Origin: Rhynchopus euleeides
Taxonomy: Eukaryota > Euglenozoa > Diplonemea > Diplonemida > Diplonemidae
Assembly (NCBI GenBank): GCA_963210315.1
Contig: OY723252.1
Location: 1,426,001 to 1,490,000, forward strand
Length of the DNA: 64,000 nt
Direction of reading: 5' to 3'
The position numbers and the translations under genes are program-made. The notes below the pieces were generated by a model. It saw nothing but the letters and a program-made list of their open reading frames with translations. It had not been told where the DNA came from and did no database searches. Positions 10,198 to 20,842 of this stretch are shown here, piece after piece (the first letter of the stretch is position 1; every line of letters starts with the position of its first letter).

Positions 10198-11924
10198 GTA
10201 TACCATACATTGGGCGTTATTCCGTTACCAGCAACGGTAATAACGTTATTTTTGCGTTATTTTTTGACCCCAAAAAAGGCAGCATTTCCCGGTGAATCTG
10301 ACCCGAAACTCGGGTCCCTACCCCCCCTAAAAGAATTTTCTTGGGTAAAATATCACTCCAGGGGGCCACTCCGTGATGTCAAAAAATTGGAAAACGTTTT
10401 CTCCTAAAATAACGCGTTATTTTTCCGTTATTTTCATGAAAACTTGCGTTATTCGGACAATTTTGCGGGCGGATGGTGTAGTTTTTGGTGGAGATGGCTC
10501 CAGAATACCCCCCTGGGACCATTTTTTGGATAATAACGCACGGACATGTCGAGTTTCGTGAAAAAATCATGTTTTTTGGCTTTTTCAAGGCAAATACTGC
10601 AGAAACCCCTGCAACCTTGCAGCATCCAATGTTCCTGGAGTGAAATTTGGAGTGAAAATCACTCCAAAATCACTCAGTGTGGACGCAGAAGTGAATCCTT
10701 CAGGAATACACCCGCACACCTCACATTGGCGGTGTATAAACCACCTGATATTTTTACTCGTTACGAGCGACGAAGTAGCGCGAAGTAGCGACGTGCCCAT
10801 TTTTTCCCGGTCCGTTCTAAAATAGTTACGTTCCAAAAGTCCGTTACTGGTGCTGTCAAAGACGCTTCGCACAATATACGCACGAACTACCCAAAGTACG
10901 CTCGGGCTACGCACGAAGTACGCAGGAACTACGCAATTTGAACTTTCTTGCACCCCCCAGTCATTATTTGCACGCACTCCAGGTCCCATATTTGCACCAG
11001 TGCAAATATGAGACCTGGAGTGCAAATATGAGGAATTTCCGAGTTCGTCGTGATGTGCAAAACATGACTGGGTTGTGCAAGAAACCATCATCTGCACCCC
11101 GTATCGGCCTCAATTGCACCCTCGTGCAGGTAAAAAAAGGCCTCGGGCCTCCGGCCCTCGGACCGTTTTTTAATTACGCACACGACCTTCGCGCGGAAAG
11201 TGTCATTCAGCCCTGCCAAACGTGCTCTACACACCACCCCCTTCATCAGGCAAGTGGGTTTGTAAGGGTGTGTGGAAGCGTCAACGCTCGGGTGCAGGAA
11301 ATTTACATTTTGGTCGCAAATGGCGTTACACATGCACTATGCACAACGTGTGCACGATTTCGGCAGAACTACGCACAACCAACGCAATTTGGACCTTTCA
11401 ACAACACCATTCACGGTACTTCGATTTTGGGTGGGAAAGATGGGGCAAGGAAGTGGCAAAAACTGCGAAGAAGGTCGAAAATTTTCACATTTTCATCAGA
11501 AACCATATTCAACGGATTCCAATTTTCGGGTGAAATCAAGCAGGTTGGCACAATGGCTCATGTTCACCCAAAAATGCACCTACCAAACCTCTTTTGCTTG
11601 GTTTTTGGGACGGCATGGGTGATCCAGAGGCCAAAAATCACGATTTTTTCACCAATTCCTTCGACAACGGACAGTTCCAGACCACAAGGACCACATTTTG
11701 GGGTCAGAATTTTCTCGGTCAAAAAATTCGAAAAATCTGAAATCTCTCGGAATTTTGAGCATTTTTTGAGATTGGCATGCCCATTTTAGACCCTTTGCGT
11801 GGCTCTAAACCCAAAAATTTGCTCGAAAATGGCCTCAAATAGCCTAAAACAGCCCATTCTGGCCACCCCGAAAAAAAAATTCGAAAAGGGTCCCCCTATA
11901 GAAGTTGCCCAAAAATACCGAAAA

Positions 11925-12205
11925 TAACGCGGTATTACCGGTAATAACGGTAATAACGTTACCGATAACGTTATTACCGTTACTGATAACGGTATTACCG
12001 TTACCGATAACGGTAATAACGGTAATAACGTTACCGATAACGTTATTACCGTTCCTGATAACGGTAATAACGGTATTACCGTTATCGATAACGGTATAAC
12101 GCGGAAAAATAACGTTACCGATTTTCGGATAACGTTATTCGGCCGTTCTGGAACGTTATTAACGGTAAGTTATTTTACCGAAAAAATAACGGTATTACCG
12201 TTACT
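11925..12205. repeat. GGTAATAACG / CGTTATTACC repeat cluster
   Basis: About twenty related words in both orientations (GGTAATAACG, CGTTATTACC, GTTACCGATAACG) make a dense self-complementary block just inside the right end of the 9819-12262 element. A shorter block sits just inside the left end at 10215-10270. Confidence 0.8.
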
Positions 12206-12600
12206 GGTAACGCAATAACGCCCGATGTATGGTATACGGTATTTAAAACGGGGTTTAAAACGGCAAAAAACCCTGCAAAATATACACGGTGGACTCCAGC
12301 GGCCCTAGCGGGAGTCTGGGAGCGGGAGTCTGAGCGGGTGTCAAAGACTCCCGCTAGCGGGAGTCCAGACTCCCGCTAGCGGGAGTCTATACTCCCGCTA
12401 GCGGGAGTCTTTTCACCTATTTTCATCCATTTTTCCCATGATATAGTTACAGTCTACTGGCGTGGGGGGTAAAATCATGGTGGAAGAGGGATGGGGAGGG
12501 GCTTGTTTTGCTTCTGTCAGTTTCCCCGGACTCTGGACTACCTACCTATCCTCCTGGTAGCGGCTACACCTGCGGAGGTGAGCGGTTAGAATTTGAGGTG

Positions 12601-13740
12601 TCAAAGTGCGGCCATCGCCTGTCGTAGTTGTGTTACACCTTGGGCAAGACAAGCCATCCTGCAGGCCTCATCTTCTTCGTCAGAACTGTCATCCCCCTCC
12701 TGCTGTGCGCGTTGGTCAAGCGTGCTCAAAGTCGCCTCGGATGACACGAATGGTGTGAAAGTCGCCCCCAGCGGGATTGGCATTTTGCACAAGCAGAGCG
12801 ATAATTTGCGGTGTCCTTCGGGGAACCGGAACAGGAAGTAGGGCGCGCTGATGGGTTCAACGAAGTCCTGTGTGTTGCAGTGCACAAACCCCTTCTGCAG
12901 CTGTGTCAACTGTGTGCAAAGAACATACACAGCCAATCTATGAGCGTGTCGGGTGTGCAGACACGGACACAGGATGACTTCTCTATACCCGAGGATCCCG
13001 TCCTGCGACAGGTGCGCAACCTTCCAAGGCATGCCCGATGCGCGCCGCTTCTCTTCTGCCATCGCAAGATCTCTCTCGTAAGTTGCGGAGCTGGCGATTG
13101 TAACGGCATCTTTCTTGCGATGTCCGTTCTCTGCTTCTTCAAATTCGTCGTTGTTCTGCAGAGGCACTGCATCTTCTGGAGCCCACCAATGATGGAGACT
13201 GTGTACGTAGGCATTGCGCGTTGATCCCTTTTCAGCATGCTCCATCAACCAGTGAAATATATGCCCTGAGATCCGAGCACGCAAGAAGGGAATCCGGGCT
13301 GACTCATCCTTGCATCCCCAGAAGCGCCAGGGGATGTCTGCATACCGGAAATGCATGAGGTCTGCAAGGGAGACAAAGAGGTAGCGGAACAAGCCCTTGT
13401 AGGTGGTGTCCTGTGACATGGCAAGCACGACCTTCCGGAACTGAGCACCTGTCCCATTCTGCGACACATTCAGTGCAAGGTTTGTACAGGTCTTGTCGAA
13501 TATTTTTTTTGTTGTCTCATCCAGTACCCTGATCAGCCGCATGGCGAGCCCCTTGCAGTCATGGAGTGCTGGGGTGACGTAGCGGGCATTGGGAAGCACA
13601 CCTGCCAAGAGGGAGGGGTAGCCAGCCTCTTTCATCTCAGAGAGAGTCAGGTGCGGGTATCGATGCACCTGTTGATACCAGCGTTCTTCTGGGATGTCGC
13701 ACAGTGAGCATCGGTGCCCTCGCCCCCCGCATCGCCTCAT
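12601..13740 (-). CDS. 379-aa element-borne protein of unknown function
   Basis: This single open frame fills the left half of the 12283-14661 element. Near its N-terminus it has C4, C11 and C14 in a possible zinc-binding cluster. After it comes PSLLAGVLPNARYVTP and the motif LHDCKGL at about residues 59-65. From memory, a P-x-LHDxKGH-like block after a Cys cluster occurs in large uncharacterised proteins repeated in many animal and protist genomes; this needs a search. The C-terminus is acidic (GDDSSDEEDEACR, about 350-362). The start codon lies 11 bp from a TIR fragment at 13752, so the protein may have lost its N-terminus there. No DDE or other catalytic triad was recognised. Confidence 0.6.
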   Translation of the reverse strand: MRRCGGRGHRCSLCDIPEERWYQQVHRYPHLTLSEMKEAGYPSLLAGVLPNARYVTPALHDCKGLAMRLIRVLDETTKKIFDKTCTNLALNVSQNGTGAQFRKVVLAMSQDTTYKGLFRYLFVSLADLMHFRYADIPWRFWGCKDESARIPFLRARISGHIFHWLMEHAEKGSTRNAYVHSLHHWWAPEDAVPLQNNDEFEEAENGHRKKDAVTIASSATYERDLAMAEEKRRASGMPWKVAHLSQDGILGYREVILCPCLHTRHAHRLAVYVLCTQLTQLQKGFVHCNTQDFVEPISAPYFLFRFPEGHRKLSLCLCKMPIPLGATFTPFVSSEATLSTLDQRAQQEGDDSSDEEDEACRMACLAQGVTQLRQAMAAL

Positions 13741-13751
13741 TGTTGCCCACT

Positions 13752-13857
13752 GCTGATCTATACTCCCGCTAGCGGGAGTTGGACTCCCCCTAGTTGAGAC
13801 TCCCGAAAAGGGTTAAACCCGGTAGTGGTACCCTACCCCCGCTGGAGTCCACCGTGC
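13752..13857. repeat. Internal copy of the element's TIR end
   Basis: This segment repeats the right end at 14567-14661 (AGCGGGAGTTGGACTCCCCC, then ACTCCCGAAAAGGGTTA, then CCCGCTGGAGTCCACCGTG) with a small insertion of about 15 bp. It lies between the two minus-strand frames and may be the true end of an older, shorter element. Confidence 0.75.
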
Positions 13858-14005
13858 AAGGCCGGATCAGCCCACGGGTGGGTTTGAGGAAGAAATCTGG
13901 GGGGGCAAATTTTGCTGCGACTTCCGGTTTCACCCGGCCGAACTCCAGCATCTATCCAGACCCACGGTGCCAAGCCGTTCGCCCGTGTCGCGATCATTCG
14001 CGGCT

Positions 14006-14386
14006 TCAGGCTGCCCCCGACGACACGTTTGTATCCTGCACCTTGCCATACTTCGCCTCCACCTTGTATATGACGGAGAGCGCCCTCCTTCCGCATCGTT
14101 GCGACTTCCCTGACAGCGAACTTATCCATGTCAGGGAAGACATGGCGATGATTGCGTTGGCCACCTGGGTGCTGTGCTGGTGGAGCTCCTTGCTCAACAC
14201 CGTTGCTAGGAGCCTTCTAATGGATCCCAGTGTCAGCACACTGCCCCCTTTTTTAACAGGGAAGGCCGTGCAAAAATCATGCACAATGTTCGTCGCCTCC
14301 GCAGCCTCGGGACTCTCTGCGCTCTTCTTCTTCTTAATCGACTTTGCCGCCGGCTTCGCTGCCGGCTTCGTTGTCGTCTTCCCCAT
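14006..14386 (-). CDS. 126-aa basic protein, possible histone-like fold
   Basis: The N-terminal 22 residues form a Lys/Ala/Pro-rich tail (GKTTTKPAAKPAAKSIKKKK). Residues 49-82 (from GSVLTLGSIRR to ELHQHSTQVANAIIAM) have a spacing that recalls the end of histone H2B: an I-x-x-x-L-L helix, EL, a His and a final helix. This is a weak eye-based resemblance with few identities. The frame is inside the TIR element, upstream of the 379-aa frame on the same strand. It could also be an unrelated DNA-binding protein. Confidence 0.35.
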   Translation of the reverse strand: MGKTTTKPAAKPAAKSIKKKKSAESPEAAEATNIVHDFCTAFPVKKGGSVLTLGSIRRLLATVLSKELHQHSTQVANAIIAMSSLTWISSLSGKSQRCGRRALSVIYKVEAKYGKVQDTNVSSGAA

Positions 14387-14661
14387 TTTTGTGAATCAGG
14401 TCTGCGAGCTGGGATGGGTGGAAACGTCCGTTTCGTTTGGTGTGGCTGTACTTCAGTGACGAGTGCCACATTGCATAGGTATCATGGGAAAAATGAGTGA
14501 AAATAGGTGAAAAGACTCCCGCTAGGGGGAGTCAGACTCCCCCTAGCGGGAGTATAGACTCCCGCTAGCGGGAGTCTATACTCCCGCTAGCGGGAGTTGG
14601 ACTCCCCCTAGTTGAGACTCCCGAAAAGGGTTACCCTACCCCCGCTGGAGTCCACCGTGTA

Positions 14662-16055
14662 GGGGGAGACTTTTCGATTTTTTTTCTGGAACCCAAAATT
14701 GATCGTTTTGGGCCATCTGAGGCCATCTTCGGCAAAAAAATCCAATTTTGAGGCTCCCTGGGGGTCCCAAATGGGTGAACAAATTCCCTGTGTGAAATAG
14801 CCTATTGCAGGCCTTTTGAGCATGATCAGGCAAACACAGCTGTGTGGCAGGGCTTTCTGCGAAAATTCGCCTCCTGGTGAAGTGGGCTACTTTTCACCCT
14901 CCATTCACCCTGGCCTCAACCCGTTCCTCTGCTCACCCTGACGCAAGCTCATGCCCTCATCGTTGACAATCACCCAGAAAAGATTCAGGATGGTACAGTA
15001 CAGACTCGGGTGCACGAACGATCCAACGGTGGTGCCTGTTTGACTTGCTGGTGTATGGTTGATCATTGCTTGTTACGTACATGTCGCTTTCTCAGCGCCC
15101 CCGCCTTCACCGAAACCCGATGCCCAACACGAGCGGTGTGGCGCCCGTGGTACTGACCCCTTCGGACCTTAACTCCAGCGGTAGCCGCCGGCTTTCTTCA
15201 AAGAAACTCATCGATGACGTCCCCCCAGAGTGCAGGTTCCTGCTGCCTACCCACGATCATTAGGGTGCCGAGAGAATGGCTAGGTGATCAATAATTGTCC
15301 CAAACACTAGCTTGGCAACAGCCAGAGCAACCCCAGGTGGGGCGCAGCCGAGTGCTGCAACCATCGTTCTGACAGCAACAACATCACCTGGCTGTCTTGT
15401 TGAACACAGCCGTGATGAAGCTGGCTGCACTTCCTGTTTGGAGTTCATCGGGATCCGTTCTGCAAAAGTGAAAGTTGGAGGCAAAGAATACATGACGAGG
15501 ATGGTTACGCCTTTTGTAGGCTTCTCTCGATCAGAGAAGTCGGGCGTCCATAGGAGAGTAAAGGGAATACAGATATGCTCCTCTCAAAGAGGGGCAGGCC
15601 AAAGGTAGGCTCCAGGTGGCAACTGGAACTGTGCAACTTTTCCAGAAGGTGCTTCCAGGACTGTCGAAGGAGCTGGTGGAGTTCGCTGGGTCCATTGCCA
15701 TCCCCATCATGGTGATCCGGCCTTCAACCTGCGACTTTGTATCATGGATTCAGCTCAAAAGGGTGCACATCGAGTGATGCAAGATGAAGATTCGACACTC
15801 CAGAAATATGCTGATGTCAAACTGCATTATTCCTGAGAACAACGGAGGGGGTGTGCCAACTGATGCCGGTGCGATTGATGCAACCCTCACCACAACGTCA
15901 GTGCCACCTATTTTCCACCAATAATGTGTCCGCTGTGACAGGAATGCAGGAATAATCACCCAGAATATGAGCTGGGGGGCCTCAGGGGGCATGGAAAAAA
16001 AATTTTGGCCGAAATTTTTTTTTTTGGTGTGAAAACACCACAGAAACGCCCTGTT
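14662..16055. other. Unrecognised region with coding-like patches
   Basis: Frames at 15066-15260 and 15312-15608 (plus strand) have balanced amino-acid composition and may be exon fragments. No family was recognised. GCAGGGCTTTCTGCGA at 14851 resembles a word inside the 9885-10197 element. Confidence 0.3.
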
Positions 16056-16170
16056 TTAACCCCCGTTTTAAACTCCGTTTTAAATTAATTTAAAACGCGT
16101 TTTAATTTAAAACATTTAAAACGTTTAAAACGTAAAGTTTTAAATGGGGGCTAACAACAATGGGGGGGGG
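16056..16170. repeat. GTTTTAAAC cluster, inverted relative of 9801-9870
   Basis: Repeated words CGTTTTAAA, TTTAAAACG and CATTTAAAACG end in GGGGCTAACAACAAT. Read as reverse complement this gives ATTGTTGTTAG followed by GTTTTAAAC words, the same order as at 9801-9870 (AGTGTTGTTAGAAACCGAG). The two clusters could be the ends of one 6.4-kb composite element. Confidence 0.45.
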
Positions 16171-18012
16171 CGTTATTTCCTCCGATTTGTTGCGACGACG
16201 GAGGTGCATGCCATGGGTGTGTAGGTGGGTTTGACCCCCCAAAACTGCAGCAAAGTGTGGCCGCCGCCAACACCAGGCAGTGTGGGTGGGGGGGGGGGGG
16301 GCTTTTTGGCAGCTCCCTTCCCGTGTTGTGGGGACCTGGAGATGCCGACACCATCGTTCCAACTGTTCCACCCCTTTTTTTGTTGCATGTTCTTCTCATA
16401 TTTTCCTTTTTTTGAAGAAGAGGGAAAAGAACCTGCGCATGTGGCAGAACGATGGTTCCATGCTCCGGATCTGGAGGGAGGGGGTGGTTTTTTTTTTGGG
16501 ATTTCGCCCCCTTTTTTTTGTTGCCGATGCGCGAAGAACGCTCGCCTCAACTTCGTAAACCCACTTGGGCACACCGCTGCAACCGATCATTGCCATTGGT
16601 TGACAGGAGCGGGTGTCATCTGTAAGGATGGGATGGGCAGCAGGTGTCTCATGTTGCTTGCTGGGCACCGCGAAACAATCGCCGCAGGCACACCAGTCAG
16701 CAGGTCCTGCTGGTTTTGCGGCGGTGGGAAGTTCGCCTGAAAATACGAAGAGAGTGTGTATCGTATGTAAGGTTGGCTGCGTTCTTTGGAGGAACTGCGC
16801 CTGTGGCCGCGGGTGATTTATGATGAGTTGAAATTAACATAGCCACGAAAATCACCTGCATATGCCGACTGTGTGTGTGTGTGTTTGAGGAGAGGGGATG
16901 ATGAACGAATCTGATGGCACTATTCACTTGGGCCACAAAACTGACATCCTTGGTACTGTGAAATGAGGAAGTCTCAAGGCGACGGACGATTCCGCCATTC
17001 CGAACTGGAAGTGCCATCGCAAATTGTCGAGACAAACAAGCCTAGAAGCGCCTCATATTTGCCCTGCATCGTCAGAAGGCGATTCCAGCTTGAACAATTG
17101 GGCCCTTCGAGCAGCTTGCCTACATGCCTGGGAGATGGGTTGGGGCTAGATTTAAACACAATTTTGGTGGAAGTTGGACTCCGCCAAAAAAATATACAAC
17201 CGATCTGCAAGAGAGGGTCGCACAAAAACAGAAGCAAATCATGAAAAAAGAAATCTGGCGATAACAAGCTCCCGTTATTTCAAATAATTCCCTGAGCCCA
17301 TCATATCCCATGTGTTTGTTCCCCCCCCCCCCTTTTGTTGAATACCATTTTCTCATGTTGTTGGTGTCATTATGCAATAAAAGCCACAGAGGTGGCGTGA
17401 ATGTTATTATTTGTCAACACTGTCGTCGTAACCTGCAGTTTGTTCATTTTTTTTGTAACGGAACGATACGGACTATTCCGAGCTAATTTTGAAATCACCA
17501 CCGTCCCCCACCCCACACCACACCACCTGCGGCACACTTGCTCCCCTCCGGCGCGAGTGGGTAGGACAAGCATGCTTGCTCTGCAACCCTAACTTTGGCA
17601 ACTCTGATCGATCTTCTCCCGCAGAGAAGAAATCCAAAAAAAATATTTCGTATCGATGGTGTTATCGAAATAGGGGCAACTTCGCACGAACGGGGCACGA
17701 AATATCAGGGTGGGCCCTTTTTTTTTTTTTTTTTTTGTTGGTGGGATTTTTCACGTATTGCCTGTGGTTTTCATGAACCACTGTGGTTTTCATGAACCAC
17801 CCAAATTTCGCGTGAATTTTGTGCATGTATAGGCCCGGATAGACCCGGACAGGCATGTATTGTCCCGTTCTGGCCTGTTTAGGTCGGCTGGAGGACGTTA
17901 AAGGAGTGCCGTCTCGCTGAGGGTTTCTCTTTGGTGTTGGTGGGCCAGCACCAGGAGAGGGTTCCGATATATGATCTACGTCAAACAGGTGGGGAGACCA
18001 ACCTTGGCAGGG
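16171..18012. other. Region without a recognisable gene
   Basis: This is low-complexity and ordinary sequence. A 19-bp word TGTGGTTTTCATGAACCAC is tandemly duplicated at about 17763-17800. The word GGGGCACGAAATATCAGGG near 17692 recurs in near-identical form near 18735. Nothing else was recognised. Confidence 0.4.
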
Positions 18013-18058
18013 GGACTCATCTGCCCGTGGGCATGACTGCACACGGGCAGATGAGTCC
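18013..18058. repeat. Perfect 17-bp-stem hairpin
   Basis: GGACTCATCTGCCCGTG at 18013-18029 is followed after 12 bases by its exact complement at 18042-18058. It lies directly upstream of the coding-like frame that starts near 18065. Confidence 0.9.
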
Positions 18059-18064
18059 ACGCTT

Positions 18065-18379
18065 GTGCAGACGATCCTCACAGAGGAGGGCTACCTCCCG
18101 TCCACTCCGGGATACCGGTTGCTGAAGCGGAACGACCTCTGGACGACAGAGTTTAAGGAGGTGGGTGAGGAGGTGCTCCCGTTCCTGCGGGAGAGCGACG
18201 TGGTGTTGGTGCAGTGCACCGAGCTGCCGAGCCCGTGGTCGCGGAAGGAGCTACGCCATAGGGTGTGCTCCCTGATCCGCAACGGGATGCCGTGCTGCAA
18301 CAAACCGGCTGCTCTCCAGGACCTGTTCATGGTCCTGGACCACCAAGTTCTACCCCGGCCAGTGCGCGGTTTCTTGTAG
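18065..18379 (+). CDS. Putative exon, possible ATP-grasp-like fragment
   Basis: About 100 codons are open, and the TTGTGCAG just before codon ACG could be a splice acceptor. The translation has ordinary composition. It includes VLPFLRESDVVLVQ and then SLIRNGMPCCNKPAALQD, followed by LFMVLDHQ. This order (a 'who owns it' strand, an x-x-G-x-P-x-x-N-x-x-x-A turn, then a helix) recalls the N-terminal half of ATP-grasp proteins such as synapsins and ITPK. The catalytic lobe is absent. The resemblance is by eye only; a pseudogene or unrelated exon is equally possible. Confidence 0.3.
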   Translation: MQTILTEEGYLPSTPGYRLLKRNDLWTTEFKEVGEEVLPFLRESDVVLVQCTELPSPWSRKELRHRVCSLIRNGMPCCNKPAALQDLFMVLDHQVLPRPVRGFL

Positions 18380-20842
18380 TTGGTTGTGTTGTTGTTCGTG
18401 GAGCACATATCATCGTGCGCCCGTTGGAAAAGTATGGGAGAAACCTGCTGCGCCCCCCACAGTACGACAGGATGCGCGCAGGCACCGGGCCCGAAACCTG
18501 AATGTTGAGTCACCCGCCCCCGCCCCAGCTTCCCCGCCCACCTGATCTTCTCAAGTTACCCCTGGTGGTCCACCGACGGGCAAAATCAAGCGAATCTGGA
18601 GAGCAGTTGTCCGTATCCAGCCCGGCATTGAGTGTTCTGGGGTGCGTTCTGCGCCACTGCGTGGCAACGAGCTCCTGGAACGGGGAAAACGGGGGCCGCA
18701 AAAAACGGGGCCCAAACGGGTTTTTGGGCACGAACAGGGCACGAAATATCAGGGGGTCGATAACACCAATCGAAGGTTGGGTGAGGGTGGGTGGCCTCCA
18801 GACCCGATGGGAAAAGGCCCCATTTATGTTACGTTGTCGATCAAAATCCCACCGCCACCCCCACCCACCTTCTGGCATGTTGTATTTTCTTTTTGGCTTT
18901 GGCGCACGAAGCAACATCCCGTTCTCTTTTTTTTCCTCTTCCGCAGTCCCCCAGGCCAAGGCGTATTTGGATCACGTCTCTCGGGGGATACTCGAAGGGC
19001 CTTTGCTTTGCTTTCATACAGGCAACCCACTGCACCCCCTCCCCCCCGTCCCCACCACCACCCCCTCCTCCCCGTAGCTAATTCGAGCGACAAAAATGTC
19101 GAAAAAAAATATGAAAATTGCACGGCTGAAGCTTGAGGGTGTGTCACCTTCAAACTCCACCCCCCACAGAGGCACTGGCGTGCGCTCAACGGAAGATTAA
19201 ATAAGACGTTTGGAGAGGTGTCGTCAACGGGGCAGAACGGGATCTGTGCAGCAGCATATCACCCCACACTGTCGGGCAGCAAAAAAAAATAAAGCAGTGC
19301 GTTTCGGAGACGCCCTCGACAGAGTCCTCTGGGCGAGACGTTGGCTCCTTCCGACAGAGTTGTTCCTTCGGGGGTGAATGGGGCTACCACCGCGTTGTTC
19401 GGGCTGCACTATGATTCATTGGGTTTGCCTGGATGAACGAGGATTCCAAGATATGCATGTTCCTATTGTGGTACTGCAGTAGTAGGCACAGCAGCCCATT
19501 GGCAGCCAGCACCACCCCCCATGCCCACCACCCCCTCTCTGCGAGAGGCGATGACCTGGTGCGCGCGGCAACATTGGTTGCCAATAGAGCGTGCGGGTCT
19601 GCCAGTCGTATGTCGAGAACTACCAACGACTCCGCAGAGCGGCCAAATGGGTGGCATATACATCTGGGGGTGGGGGGGGGGGGGGGGATAGGGGGGGGTC
19701 ACTGTTAAGGAAAAGTGGTAGACAAACGGCAATTTTTCCAACACCCCCATTCCTACCCCCGGAGAGCCTATTTTTGGGTATCTGTTGGCCGATATGTGGT
19801 GGAAAACAGGTTTTAGGCCTATTTCGGTGGTTTCTGACACCCAGGAAGGCATTTTTCGCCCATTTTAATTTTTGTCCCAGAACTTGTACCTCAGTGTAGT
19901 CGCGTGGCTTCGTCATTTTTGACCACAACCACTGGGAAGAGGTATTGTATCAAGTTCCGCATACATATCGTCCGGAGGTTCTTCTGGAGCTCAAGGATGG
20001 TGAATTCATCCTGGTGGAGCCCGCTCTCCTCGGCGAGATCCATCAATTCAGCACTCCGTTTCCTTCCCAGGAAGCTGCGGGTCTCGCCCTGTTTGTGGGC
20101 CCGGTATCTCCGGAACGCTCCCTGATCAGTTGTCTGGGGACGCGGTCGCTTCGCAAATGCGCGCACATCCTCTGCCGAGGGTACAGGAGGATTTCCCATT
20201 CCCCCCTCAGTTTCATTTACTATTCCGCTTGTTGAGCTGTGCGAGTGCAGTCACCCTTGAGTCCGTACACTACGAAAGCGACTGATCAGCTGTACTACCA
20301 TTGACGAGAGGAGACCCCCCAGCCAGTCGTGCTCCACACCTGTTTGAGGTCGATCCACACCGACCTCGGCTCACGTCAGCACGAGAGTACGAGCGCTGCA
20401 GTGGGGTATGTGTTCGCACGGGCAACCGTGCCACTCTGCACCTTCACCACGGTGTGCTTCCGGTACAACAACCGGTACGTACCTTCCTGTGCGATATCTG
20501 CAACCTGGCGCCGCCATCTCACAGCAGGGCTTGCACCGCTGTTCCGATCGACTCCACAGGAACTTCTCTGCAGCTTTGAAGGGTGGAACAGAGCTATTCT
20601 TGGCCCATTGCATGTTGATCGCGATGAGACCTTGCCCACGGGGGGTGGGCTAGGTACAAGTTCTGGGATGGAAAATTAGGATGGGGTCTGAGAGGGTGAC
20701 AAGGCCACAGATCATGTTGTAGTGGGGGTATATCCGGGTTCCGACACATTCTGGACCGGTTTTTCATATTTTTTTGACCCAAAAATGCCCTCCGAGGGAA
20801 AGTGGAATTTTGGGGTTTGTCCCCCCCAGTGACCCCCCCCTA
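18380..20842. other. Region with one small hypothetical frame
   Basis: C-, G- and A-rich tracts occur at 18500-18545, 18845-18870, 19020-19075 and 19665-19700. The frame at 19891-20199 is listed separately. Nothing else was recognised. Confidence 0.4.
19891..20199 (-). CDS. Hypothetical 102-aa protein or exon
   Basis: An ATG-started frame has a basic N-terminal half (QGAFRRYRAHKQGETRSFLG) and an amphipathic segment, EFTILELQKNLRTICMRNLI. Its composition is not that of simple repeats, which sets it apart from the neighbouring frames. No family was recognised, and it may be one exon of a spliced gene. Confidence 0.3.
   Translation of the reverse strand: MGNPPVPSAEDVRAFAKRPRPQTTDQGAFRRYRAHKQGETRSFLGRKRSAELMDLAEESGLHQDEFTILELQKNLRTICMRNLIQYLFPVVVVKNDEATRLH

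Larger units (their letters stand above)
9819..12262. mobile_element. Inverted-repeat element with nested insertion
   Basis: The left end reads GTTTTAAATTACCGTATAC (9867-9884), then a 313-bp insertion, then GTATACCATACATTGGGCG (10198 onward). The right end, read as reverse complement, gives GTTTTAAATACCGTATACC followed by ATACATCGGGCGTTAT (12262 back to 12200). With the insertion removed the two ends match over about 75 bp. The interior holds many GTAATAACG words and no recognisable transposase; a 283-codon frame at 10938-11789 has no known domain. It is best read as a non-autonomous TIR element of about 2.1 kb before the insertion. Confidence 0.75.
12283..14661. mobile_element. 2.4-kb TIR element with ACTCCCGCTAGCGGGAGT subterminal repeats
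   Basis: The 20-bp ends TACACGGTGGACTCCAGCGG (12283-12302) and its exact complement (14642-14661) bound the element. Just inside, both ends carry several copies of ACTCCCGCTAGCGGGAGT, itself a palindrome, then a matching stretch of about 29 bp reading CACCTATTTTCAT and onward (12410-12440 and 14483-14513). The ends are consistent with a TA target duplication around CACGGTGG-CCACCGTG. It encodes two minus-strand frames. The element begins about 20 bp after the preceding TIR element. Confidence 0.8.

Noticed and set aside
10938..11789. 283-codon plus-strand frame inside a TIR element
   Set aside because: Composition and codon pattern look random; no domain; the surrounding element is repeat-rich and otherwise non-coding.
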